9,697 nt of DNA, taken from the NCBI GenBank assembly GCA_016297805.1, contig JAEDFX010000085.1, forward strand, positions 1 through 9,697. The letters are read 5' to 3'. Below the pieces are notes generated by a model that ran no database searches, had not been told where the DNA came from, and saw nothing but the letters and a program-made list of their open reading frames with translations. The DNA is from Treponema sp. (GTDB taxonomy: Bacteria; Spirochaetota; Spirochaetia; Treponematales; Treponemataceae). The translations under genes and the position numbers were made by a program. Position 1 is the stretch's first letter; every line of letters starts with the position of its first letter. This document shows positions 1 to 5,993 of this stretch, piece by piece.

Positions 1-78
1 AGTCTGACATCACTGTATCATTGTGCCATCTGGATCATTTATGTCAGTCTTTAAAACCTAATATTTCATCATTTTCTC
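1..78. other. Left edge, non-coding, weak inverted repeat
   Basis: No gene can be supported here. CTGACAT (4-10) and ATGTCAG (41-47) form a 7-bp inverted repeat with a 30-nt loop, followed by TCTTT. This could be a weak terminator-like structure for a gene left of the window. The loop is long and the U-tract short, so the assignment is tentative. Confidence 0.25.
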
Positions 79-112
79 TTGACCCTTCCGCTTATTTCAC
101 TACAATTTCCCC
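79..112 (+). promoter_or_regulatory. Predicted promoter of the ABC exporter, leaderless type
   Basis: TTGACC (79-84) is separated by 16 bp from TACAAT (101-106), a good sigma-70-like pair. Only TTCCCC lies between the -10 hexamer and the ATG at 113, so the expected transcription start falls at or next to the A of ATG. No Shine-Dalgarno sequence is present in the gap. The gene is therefore predicted to make a leaderless mRNA. Confidence 0.6.
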
Positions 113-1846
113 ATGAACCTTAAACACAAACCATTAAAAATCTTTTTCAGTTATTACAAACCTCATTTAAAACTTTTTATTGCAGATATGCTTTGTGCAG
201 TTACAATCGCTGTCATAGATGTGGCTTTTCCAATGTTCAGCCGCTATGCCCTGAATGAACTAATTCCAAATCACAACCTGCAGATGTTTATAAAGCTTAT
301 TATGATTCTTCTGGCAGGCTACGGACTTCGATGGCTTTGCAACTGGTTTGTCATTTACTGGGGCCATACCTTTGGCGTTCGTGTTGAGCAGGATATGCGC
401 CGTGATGTTTTTGATCATTTGGAAAAACTACCCTTCAATTTTTTCGACACAAACCGCACCGGTAAAATTATGGCTCGCGCCACTACAGACCTTTTTGACA
501 TTACAGAACTTGCCCACCACGGCCCGGAAGATTTTTCCATCGCTATTCTTACAATTTTTGGTTCTTTCTTCTTCCTTTTGAAAATCCGATGGGAACTGGC
601 AGTAATTGTTATAGTTGCCCTTCCAATTATGCTGGGCATTGTTATTGGTTCCCGCCGTGCCTTTGCCAAAACCTCTAAACGAATAAAGGAAACAACCGCC
701 GAAATTAATGCCAGCCTTGAATCCAGCATTTCTGGAATCCGCGTTACAAAAGGTTTTGCCAACGAAGATTTTGAACGCCAGCGTTTCGCAGAATCAAACG
801 TTAAATACAGTGAAGCAAAAACAAAACGATTTAAGTTGATGTCTACCTTCACAGCAAATATCGAACTTTGTAACAATTTGTTGAGCCTTATTACCCTTGC
901 CACCGGGGGCTTTTTTATCATGAAAGGCAAAATGACAATTGCTGACCTGGTAGCTGCAAATCTATTTATTGCCAGTTTTACTTCTCCAATCAAAAAGCTT
1001 ACTAACTTTGTAGAACAGTTTGCTACAGGTATGGCCGGATTTGAACGTTTCCTTGAACTTATGCGCCAGACACCGGAAGCAGAAGATGCACCGGATGCAG
1101 TAGAAATTCTTGCAGCCCGCGGAAACATCACTTTTAAAAATGTTGATTTTTCTTATACTGCCGATTTCCCAGTATTGCAGAATGTAAATATGACCGTTGG
1201 TGCAGGCGAAAAATTTGCTCTTGTTGGATCAAGCGGCGGCGGAAAATCTACCATCTGTAACCTTATTCCGCGTTTCTATGAAATTAACAGTGGCTCCATC
1301 AGCCTGGACGGAATTGATATCCGTAAAATCAAAATGCATTCTCTCCGCAGTCAGATTGGAATTGTTCAGCAGGATGTTTTTCTTTTTGCCGGAACAGTTC
1401 GAGAAAACATTGCCTACGGTAAACCAAATGCTAGTGATGAAGAAATTGAGCTTGCTGCCCGACGTGCCGAAATCCATGATGACATTATGAAAATGACAAA
1501 CGGATACGACACCATTGTTGGTGAAAGGGGAATTAAACTTAGCGGTGGACAAAAACAGCGAGTCAGCATTGCCAGATGTTTCTTAAAAAATCCGCCAATT
1601 TTGATTTTGGATGAAGCAACTTCCGCTCTAGATACCGCCACTGAAATCAAAATTCAGCATGCTTTCGACGAACTTTCAAAGGGGCGCACAACGCTTGTTA
1701 TTGCACACCGTCTGTCTACAATTAAAAATGCCGACAAAATTGCGGTCGTTGATGATAAGGGAATTGCAGAACTTGGTACCCACGAAGAATTAATGAAAAA
1801 AAGGGGCGAATATTTTGCTCTGAGAATGGCTCAGGAAAGTCTTTAA
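113..1846 (+). CDS. ABC transporter, fused permease and ATP-binding protein (exporter half-transporter)
   Basis: This is a complete 577-residue type IV ABC exporter half-unit of the MsbA/LmrA/YfiB-like family, expected to dimerise in the inner membrane and move lipid, peptide or drug substrates outward. The N-terminal ~310 residues form the permease, with hydrophobic segments near 20-42, 58-88, 141-178 (two helices) and 254-292. The nucleotide-binding domain follows. It has Walker A GSSGGGKST (372-380), a Q-loop in GIVQQDVF, signature LSGGQ (476-480), Walker B ILILDEA with D500/E501, a D-loop SALD, and switch histidine H532 in IAHRLSTI. All catalytic motifs are intact. The start is ATG at 113, directly after a -10 hexamer and without an SD. 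No partner half-transporter is visible, so it may be a homodimer, or its partner may lie left of the window. The substrate cannot be inferred. Its stop codon overlaps that of the convergent DUF2007 gene. Confidence 0.95.
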   Translation: MNLKHKPLKIFFSYYKPHLKLFIADMLCAVTIAVIDVAFPMFSRYALNELIPNHNLQMFIKLIMILLAGYGLRWLCNWFVIYWGHTFGVRVEQDMRRDVFDHLEKLPFNFFDTNRTGKIMARATTDLFDITELAHHGPEDFSIAILTIFGSFFFLLKIRWELAVIVIVALPIMLGIVIGSRRAFAKTSKRIKETTAEINASLESSISGIRVTKGFANEDFERQRFAESNVKYSEAKTKRFKLMSTFTANIELCNNLLSLITLATGGFFIMKGKMTIADLVAANLFIASFTSPIKKLTNFVEQFATGMAGFERFLELMRQTPEAEDAPDAVEILAARGNITFKNVDFSYTADFPVLQNVNMTVGAGEKFALVGSSGGGKSTICNLIPRFYEINSGSISLDGIDIRKIKMHSLRSQIGIVQQDVFLFAGTVRENIAYGKPNASDEEIELAARRAEIHDDIMKMTNGYDTIVGERGIKLSGGQKQRVSIARCFLKNPPILILDEATSALDTATEIKIQHAFDELSKGRTTLVIAHRLSTIKNADKIAVVDDKGIAELGTHEELMKKRGEYFALRMAQESL

Positions 1847-2268
1847 ATTTCTTTTTCGAAAATTGTAAGACCGTTTAAGCTGGAGATTTTTGAATCTTTA
1901 ATGATTTCTACAGCTTTATCATAATCTGAGCATAGAATGTACAATTTTGTGGCAACTACACTGGTCATTGTACCTGTCAGTCCGCCATAAATATTGTTCA
2001 TATGTTCGCCTTCCACATGAGAAGGAATACCATCTGCATGCAAAAGACTTCTAAGCAGCATACAATCCTGTAAAGAGGCAAGGCTCAACAGAAGCTGTGA
2101 TTTTTCACCCTTTTCTGTGCAGGCAAAAAACTCTTTTTCAAAATCAGGCTCTTCCTGACCTTCTGCCAGACTGGCGGTAAAAAGCTCATCCTTTGCGGAT
2201 TTTCTTGCATTTCTTATAAACAGAAGAACTATTACCATTACAACAAAAAAAGCTACTAAAGGTACCAT
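1843..2268 (-). CDS. DUF2007 (putative signal-transducing) domain protein with N-terminal membrane anchor
   Basis: This 141-residue protein has one hydrophobic segment (about residues 3-19) followed by a basic stretch (RNARKSAK), which suggests an inner-membrane anchor with the rest in the cytoplasm. Residues ~58-124 resemble the DUF2007 fold: LLLSLASLQDCMLLRSLLHADGI, then a Gly-rich turn (NIYGGLTGT) and a strand-rich end with LYILCSDYDKAVEII. DUF2007 proteins are called putative signal-transducing proteins, but the biochemical role is unknown. It is the last gene of the minus-strand pfkA operon, 10 nt after the preceding stop. An SD AGGAGGG (2280-2274) sits 5 nt before ATG and overlaps the TAG of the upstream gene, so translation is probably coupled. 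The 3' end overlaps the ABC exporter stop by 4 nt. Confidence 0.8.
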   Translation of the reverse strand: MVPLVAFFVVMVIVLLFIRNARKSAKDELFTASLAEGQEEPDFEKEFFACTEKGEKSQLLLSLASLQDCMLLRSLLHADGIPSHVEGEHMNNIYGGLTGTMTSVVATKLYILCSDYDKAVEIIKDSKISSLNGLTIFEKEI

Positions 2269-2278
2269 AAAATCCCTC

Positions 2279-3181
2279 CTATAAAAACTTCTTTACAATT
2301 TCGTCAAAATTATCATCAAAAGTACCACGAATAAATGGACGAGCTACGATCACCTGGTCTGCACCGTAGTACACCGCAGTCTGCACATCCTGCTTGCAAC
2401 GCACCCCGCCATCAACCCAAATCTGACCGCAATAATTTTTCAATTCCCTAGCATAATTTGCCAGAAACTCACCAGAACTACCGACTTCAGTTTCCACACG
2501 ACCACCATGGTTAGAAATGTAAACAACATCCGGACGAACTTCCTTCACCAGCTCCACATCAGCCGCTGTAAAAACACCCTTAATCACAAAAGGCAAGCCT
2601 GTATGCCGACGAAATTCCTCCAGTTGACCGGCAGTTTTCCGTTCCAGATTCACAAGGTTTCTCATAGTAAGAATATTGTAGGAATCAATATCAATACCTA
2701 TATATTCAGCGTAAGGCTTTACCCATTCAATACGTTCAAAAAGCTTTTCCTGAGGGTATGGTTTTAGGAAAAATGCAGCCTTTTTTCCAAGCTGTTTTAC
2801 TGCCGCAACACCAAACTTCAACTTTTCATCAGGGCAGCCATCCCCAACACAAAGGCCAATTCCAGCCCCGGCAACATTACTCAAATAAGGAAGATAAAAA
2901 TCACCTTCATTATAATAACCAATATTTTCCTGTGCTCCAGTTACAGGACCACATCGCAGCATTTTTGGAGTAATTTTAATTTTACAGATTTCTTTGACGT
3001 GACCTTCAGCTTCAGCCTGAACAAACAGATTTTTCCAAGCCTTATAATTCAACTGAAAATTTTTGCCTTCATACACACCACCAAGACCAGGCAACATTCC
3101 AGGACATCCCATGCCGTTACACACAGCACATCGATGACACTTCAGTTCCCCTTTAGCAGCCCCCACCACTTTATCAGACAA
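2279..3181 (-). CDS. Short FMN-dependent alpha-hydroxy-acid oxidising protein with N-terminal Cys cluster
   Basis: This is a TIM-barrel flavoprotein of the alpha-hydroxy-acid oxidase/dehydrogenase superfamily (lactate dehydrogenase and type 2 IPP isomerase relatives). Numbered from the start used here (300 aa), visible marks are the FMN-site lysine K201 (VIKGVF), the active-site ISNHGGR with H225 and R228, and the phosphate-binding DGGVR (257-261) followed by GADQVIVARPF. It is shorter than typical family members (about 350-400 aa). In place of the usual N-terminal helices it has CHRCAVCNGMGC, giving C15, C18, C21 and C26, which could bind a metal or Fe-S cluster. The start is TTG at 3181, 6 nt after GGAG (3191-3188) and one base past the pfkA stop. 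A longer version from TTG at 3193 would overlap pfkA and lack an SD. The substrate is unknown. It is co-transcribed with pfkA, so a link to central carbon metabolism is plausible but inferred. Confidence 0.85.
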   Translation of the reverse strand: MSDKVVGAAKGELKCHRCAVCNGMGCPGMLPGLGGVYEGKNFQLNYKAWKNLFVQAEAEGHVKEICKIKITPKMLRCGPVTGAQENIGYYNEGDFYLPYLSNVAGAGIGLCVGDGCPDEKLKFGVAAVKQLGKKAAFFLKPYPQEKLFERIEWVKPYAEYIGIDIDSYNILTMRNLVNLERKTAGQLEEFRRHTGLPFVIKGVFTAADVELVKEVRPDVVYISNHGGRVETEVGSSGEFLANYARELKNYCGQIWVDGGVRCKQDVQTAVYYGADQVIVARPFIRGTFDDNFDEIVKKFL

Positions 3182-3191
3182 CTTAGTCTCC
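3182..3191 (-). promoter_or_regulatory. Ribosome binding site that decides the start of the FMN protein
   Basis: GGAG (3191-3188) lies inside the last codons of pfkA and is followed by 6 nt (ACTAAG), then TTG at 3181-3179. This spacing favours the 3181 TTG over the in-frame TTG at 3193. It also predicts stop-start translational coupling with pfkA, whose TAA occupies 3185-3183. Confidence 0.5.
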
Positions 3192-4268
3192 AAAACAAAT
3201 GCCTAAATCACGACCAGTTTTAAGCATTACATCATCCATAGGAATAGCTTTCACAACCCCGGCAACCACATTCAAAGGTGTAGCCACAATCTGACCCCCC
3301 TTCACTGCAACAAGATTTCCAAACTGCTTGTTAGCCAGAAAATCTGCCGCAGCATTACCAAGCTTTGTAGCCAGCAGCATATCATAAGGAGCAGGATTTC
3401 CACCCCTCTGAGTATAACCCAAAACAGAAGTTCTAGTTTCAATTCCAGTTTCGGCTTCAATTTCCTTTGCAACACGGAAACCAACCGACTGAGCCATTCC
3501 TTCCCGAACCTTTTTAAATTCCTTCTTAGAAAGCTTACCTTCTGCCACATCAAGGGCACCTTCCGAACAGGCAACAATAAAACTGTTCTGACCGGCAGCC
3601 TTCTTGGCCTTCAGATATTTACCGATTTTTTTAATGTCATAAGGAATTTCTGGAAGCAAAATAACATCAGCATTACCTGCAATTCCAGAATAAAGACCAA
3701 GCCATCCAACCTTGTGGCCCATAATCTCCACAACCATACAACGACTGTGGCTTCTGGCAGTCGTACGGATAGATTCAATGCCCGCAGTAGCAACATCAAT
3801 TGCAGTGTGGAAACCAAAAGTTTCGTCAGTTCCAACAATATCGTTATCGATTGTCTTAGGCATACCAATCACATTAAAACCAGCTTCAGCCAAAAGCGAA
3901 GCAGTAGTATTAGTACCATTTCCACCAAGACAAACCAGCGCATCCATCTTATTTTTCTTAAAAGTTTCCTTAATAGCCTCAACAGGCAGCAACCCAGTTT
4001 TAGGATCTGGCACAGGATTCTTAAAAGGCTTTACACGTGAAGTTCCTAAAATAGTTCCACCCTGAGAAATAAGAGGGTCAAGGTCGATTTCGTCCATCTT
4101 AAAAGTGTCGTTATCAATCAACCCGCGGTACCCATTACGAACACCAATAAATTTCATTCCATAATTATTCTTACCAGAAATACAAAGTGCACGTATTGCC
4201 GCATTAAGCCCTGGAGCATCGCCCCCCGAAGTCAAAATTCCTACTGTTTTAATATTTGAAGCTTTCAT
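3183..4268 (-). CDS. pfkA: 6-phosphofructokinase, probably ATP-dependent (group III type)
   Basis: This 361-residue cytoplasmic enzyme converts fructose 6-phosphate to fructose 1,6-bisphosphate, the committed step of glycolysis. Motifs in order: SGGDAPGLN (14-22), GTSR (75-78), GGNGT (115-119), PKTIDND (137-143, with catalytic base D141), VVEIMGHKVGW (179-189), and YTQRGG (285-290). The donor-determining positions are G118 (equivalent to E. coli G104, typical of ATP enzymes) and K138 (E. coli G124, typical of PPi enzymes). This G/K pair is known from ATP-dependent group III enzymes such as those of streptomycetes, hence the call. Two family positions differ from E. coli: N117 instead of the Mg-binding Asp103, and MGH instead of MGR. 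I believe both occur in a clade of bacterial PFKs. It is the first gene of a three-gene operon. ATG at 4268 follows a TATAAT box by 7 nt with no SD, so a leaderless mRNA is predicted. PPi use cannot be excluded from sequence. Confidence 0.93.
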   Translation of the reverse strand: MKASNIKTVGILTSGGDAPGLNAAIRALCISGKNNYGMKFIGVRNGYRGLIDNDTFKMDEIDLDPLISQGGTILGTSRVKPFKNPVPDPKTGLLPVEAIKETFKKNKMDALVCLGGNGTNTTASLLAEAGFNVIGMPKTIDNDIVGTDETFGFHTAIDVATAGIESIRTTARSHSRCMVVEIMGHKVGWLGLYSGIAGNADVILLPEIPYDIKKIGKYLKAKKAAGQNSFIVACSEGALDVAEGKLSKKEFKKVREGMAQSVGFRVAKEIEAETGIETRTSVLGYTQRGGNPAPYDMLLATKLGNAAADFLANKQFGNLVAVKGGQIVATPLNVVAGVVKAIPMDDVMLKTGRDLGICFGD

Positions 4269-4304
4269 AAAGTTGATTATACTATGTCAAAGAGAGAAAA
4301 TAAA
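4269..4304 (-). promoter_or_regulatory. Predicted pfkA operon promoter, leaderless type
   Basis: On the minus strand a perfect TATAAT (4281-4276) lies 7 nt before the ATG at 4268, so the transcript should begin at about the start codon. At 17-bp spacing the -35 position reads TTTATT (4304-4299), a weak match. TTGACA is present (4290-4285) but only 3 bp from the -10, too close to serve as its -35. No SD lies in the CAACTTT gap. Confidence 0.55.
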
Positions 4305-4324
4305 GAAGGGAGGAGCCCCTCCCT
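4295..4324 (-). terminator. Terminator-like hairpin reading toward pfkA (minus strand)
   Basis: AGGGAGG (4307-4313) and CCTCCCT (4318-4324) form a perfect 7-bp GC-rich stem with a 4-nt loop. On the minus strand it is followed by TTCTTTATTTTCTC, a broken but T-rich tract. On the plus strand no T tract follows. It could stop minus-strand transcripts from the nuclease/array block just before the pfkA promoter. The imperfect U-tract keeps confidence moderate. Confidence 0.45.
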
Positions 4325-4415
4325 CGCTGCAAAGCCCTTCCGCAAGATAAACTTGCTCCAGGCCTTTTCCGCTACCCACCCAGCGGGGCAAAATCAAACA
4401 CCGGAACAGCCCCGC
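4307..4415. repeat. GC-rich block of three consecutive stem-loops, REP-like or structured RNA
   Basis: Three hairpins follow one another: 4307-4324 (7-bp stem AGGGAGG), 4342-4356 (GCAAG-ATAAA-CTTGC) and 4383-4415 (GCGGGGC paired with GCCCCGC across 19 nt). The block is markedly more GC-rich than the AT-rich array that starts 40 bp further on, and no convincing coding frame covers it. It could be an interspersed palindromic element or the 3' end of a minus-strand RNA. I did not recognise a known RNA family. Confidence 0.4.
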
Positions 4416-4455
4416 AACACCCCAAAATTAACCCAAAACACAGTTTCTAACAACT

Positions 4456-4830
4456 TTACATACAAAAGTGGTAAATTTTAACAAAATGTATGTAATTCCG
4501 TCTCCCCAAAACATAATTTCAACCCCATTTTCCCAAATTTATATACATTTTTGGCATTTTCTAAAACTCTGTATGTAATTTTCACTCATCTGCAACTCGC
4601 ACTCAGTTACACCTTTAGTTCTTTACATACATTTTTAGAAATTTTTTCAATCATGTATGTAAAAATTCTGCCTTTCAAATAGTTCAAAAATAAATTTTCA
4701 AATAAATTACATACAATTCTCTAAATTCTTACACTTCTGTATGTAATCCTTAAAATTTCCAATCTGATTTTTCTCTCCATCTCATTTTTCTTACATACAT
4801 TTCTATCCGTTTTCATTCAATAATATGTAA
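4456..4830. repeat. Palindromic array 1: five TTACATACA-N22-TGTATGTAA units, ~84-bp period
   Basis: Five 40-bp units occupy 4456-4495, 4539-4578, 4623-4662, 4707-4746 and 4791-4830. Each has a 9-nt left arm TTACATACA, a 22-bp interior and the inverted right arm TGTATGTAA. Left arms are exact except unit 2 (TTATATACA). Right arms are exact except unit 5 (AATATGTAA), the one nearest the nuclease stop codon. Intervening segments are 43, 44, 44 and 44 bp and unrelated in sequence, but C-rich and G-poor on the + strand. The interiors share only a loose T-rich core around ATTTT. Unit starts are 83, 84, 84 and 84 bp apart. The array begins 187 bp upstream of pfkA and ends 20 bp past the nuclease stop. 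It is not a CRISPR, because the repeats are short inverted arms with two alternating spacer lengths. Confidence 0.9.
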
Positions 4831-4850
4831 AAACACATATTTTATTCCAC

Positions 4851-5636
4851 CTACCCAATCAAACAACCCCAGGCAATTTTTTCAATCACTTTAGAATTCA
4901 GAGGGCAATCTCGTGTTTCCATAGTGAATATCATATTTTTCCCAGAGAACCAGCCGTTTTTTGCATACAAATTTTGTTTTTCCACAGCCCTCTGAACATA
5001 TTCCTCATCATCCATCATTCCAAAATGTTCCCAGGCAAACTCCTCTTTAGTATGAACATTCAAACAATAAAAATCTGGATGCAAAACAAAACCTTCACGC
5101 ATTTTCAAAGGATATTCATATCTAAAAGGAATCTGCATTCTAGTTAAAGTCTCAGCAATAATTATTTCAGATTTTGAACGTACCCTAAGACCTGTCGAAG
5201 TATAAAACTCCGCAGATTCATTTTCAAAAATCTTCTGCTGATATTGAACCTGTTTCCATCGCTCTGCATATTTTTTTTCATCAAAAACAAGAGGTTCTAA
5301 CAGTTCCTGCCTGGTTTTACATGCCCGGGAAAAAGGAACCTGTAAATCATTTTTCTTAAGTTTTACAAGAAATTTTCTTGTTCCGCAAAGTTGTTTTTCC
5401 ATCCTGGAAAGCATTTTTTTGTTGTACTCTGCCTGAGCAAGTTTTTTGCAAAATGACAGATTCTTTTTGGAAATATAAGAAGTGGCGCCACCATTCACAT
5501 GGTAATATTGAGTAGTCCCTTTATTATGAACAATTCGTAAACTACCCTGTGGTGCCCCTTTCAACTCTTGCTTAGATTTACTTATAAAACCTTCCAACTG
5601 CAATTTGTATTCATTAAGCACTTCGACAATATTCAT
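4851..5636 (-). CDS. Predicted PD-(D/E)XK-type nuclease, array-embedded, otherwise unknown
   Basis: This 261-residue protein has no name I can assign. The C-terminal half looks like a restriction-endonuclease-like domain: RSKSE (153-157, acidic E157), a strand-turn IPFRYEYPL (169-177), HPDFY with D188, then AWEHFG (201-206, E203) and a later K220...Y224...GW. The E-D-E order fits the PD-(D/E)XK core. The usual ExK lysine is replaced (E203-H-F), so K220 may have migrated or activity may be altered. The N-terminal half is basic and helical, with a small module GSLRIVHNKGTTQYYHVN (31-48) followed by YISKKN and KKLAQAEYNKK, which may bind nucleic acid. A strong SD AGGAGG (5648-5643) lies 6 nt before ATG, unlike the leaderless heads of neighbouring transcripts. 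The gene sits alone between two palindromic arrays (20 bp and 39 bp away). A mobile, defence or selfish role is inferred only from this setting. Confidence 0.7.
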   Translation of the reverse strand: MNIVEVLNEYKLQLEGFISKSKQELKGAPQGSLRIVHNKGTTQYYHVNGGATSYISKKNLSFCKKLAQAEYNKKMLSRMEKQLCGTRKFLVKLKKNDLQVPFSRACKTRQELLEPLVFDEKKYAERWKQVQYQQKIFENESAEFYTSTGLRVRSKSEIIIAETLTRMQIPFRYEYPLKMREGFVLHPDFYCLNVHTKEEFAWEHFGMMDDEEYVQRAVEKQNLYAKNGWFSGKNMIFTMETRDCPLNSKVIEKIAWGCLIG

Positions 5637-5660
5637 TTTTTTCCTCCTATAATAATATTG
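5637..5660 (-). promoter_or_regulatory. Strong Shine-Dalgarno and AT-rich leader of the nuclease gene
   Basis: AGGAGG (5648-5643) is separated by AAAAAA from the ATG at 5636, close to the ideal spacing. TATTAT hexamers (5657-5652 and 5654-5649) immediately precede it. A transcript started from them would begin within the SD, so the useful promoter probably lies further upstream, in or beyond palindrome unit 6. Confidence 0.6.
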
Positions 5661-5675
5661 CCTCGGTTTATGTTT

Positions 5676-5944
5676 TTTTACACATTTTTTGAAAAAAAAT
5701 GGAAAATGTATGTAATCTTTTCTCTAATTAACCTCTTACCCAATAGTCTTACAGCATTTTTTTATTTTTTTTACTTTCTATATGTAAATTTTACTCAATC
5801 TGTTTTCAAAACAATATTCAAAATAAATAATTTACATACATTTTTAATATTTTTTGAGCTTTTGTATGTAATAACTAGATTTATGAAATCAATTCTCAAA
5901 AATTTTACATACAATTTCGCCAAAAACACACATTTTGTATGTCT
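5676..5944. repeat. Palindromic array 2: four TTACATACA-N22-TGTATGTAA units upstream of the nuclease
   Basis: Units lie at 5676-5715, 5749-5787, 5832-5871 and 5905-5944. Unit 6 (nearest the gene) has a decayed left arm TTTTACACA and an exact right arm. Unit 7 has TTACAGCA (one base short) and TATATGTAA. Unit 8 is perfect. Unit 9 has an exact left arm and TGTATGTCT. Interiors are 22 bp in all four. Intervening segments are 33, 44 and 33 bp, so the period alternates between 73 and 83 bp, an 11-bp step compared with array 1. The array fills the upstream side of the nuclease gene, where it could be an operator field or a transcribed leader. Unit 6 lies where upstream promoter elements of the gene would be expected. 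Confidence 0.88.
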
Positions 5945-5963
5945 CAAAAGTATATTTAAACAT

Positions 5964-5993
5964 AAAAAAAGGCATACCCACCTGGAGCATGCC
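5964..5993 (-). terminator. Strong intrinsic terminator on the minus strand
   Basis: The minus-strand RNA (5993 to 5971) can form a 9-bp stem, GGCAUGCUC with GGGUAUGCC, including two G-U pairs and a 5-nt loop, followed at once by seven U (5970-5964). On the plus strand the two G-U pairs become A/C mismatches and the T tract starts only after a gap. The design therefore points to the minus direction. It would end a transcript arriving from the small ORF at 6199-6042 and insulate the nuclease/array block. Confidence 0.75.

Noticed and set aside
1..54. Possible C-terminal tail of an upstream gene (frame 1, stop at 52-54)
   Set aside because: Seventeen codons are too few to judge and no motif is recognisable; another frame is also open through this stretch.
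415..1131. 238-residue minus-strand ORF inside the ABC exporter
   Set aside because: Antisense shadow of the permease region; no recognisable domain, while the plus strand carries all the ABC motifs.
4284..4481. 65-residue plus-strand ORF upstream of the array
   Set aside because: It starts inside the pfkA promoter, spans the GC-rich hairpins and ends in unit 1. Its composition is not protein-like and it has no SD.
4822..4841. Hairpin AATATGT-N6-ACATATT after the nuclease stop as a terminator
   Set aside because: The stem is all A/T except one pair and no U-tract follows on the minus strand; it coincides with the decayed right arm of unit 5.
4456..5944. Reading the palindromic units as a CRISPR array
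   Set aside because: CRISPR repeats are direct copies over their whole length with spacers of one size. Here only 9-nt inverted arms are conserved, interiors vary, two spacer classes alternate, and no cas gene is present.
4456..5944. Integron attC sites (treponemes can carry integrons)
   Set aside because: The arms lack the GTTRRRY/RYYYAAC core sites, there is no cassette ORF series, and no IntI-like integrase is in the window.
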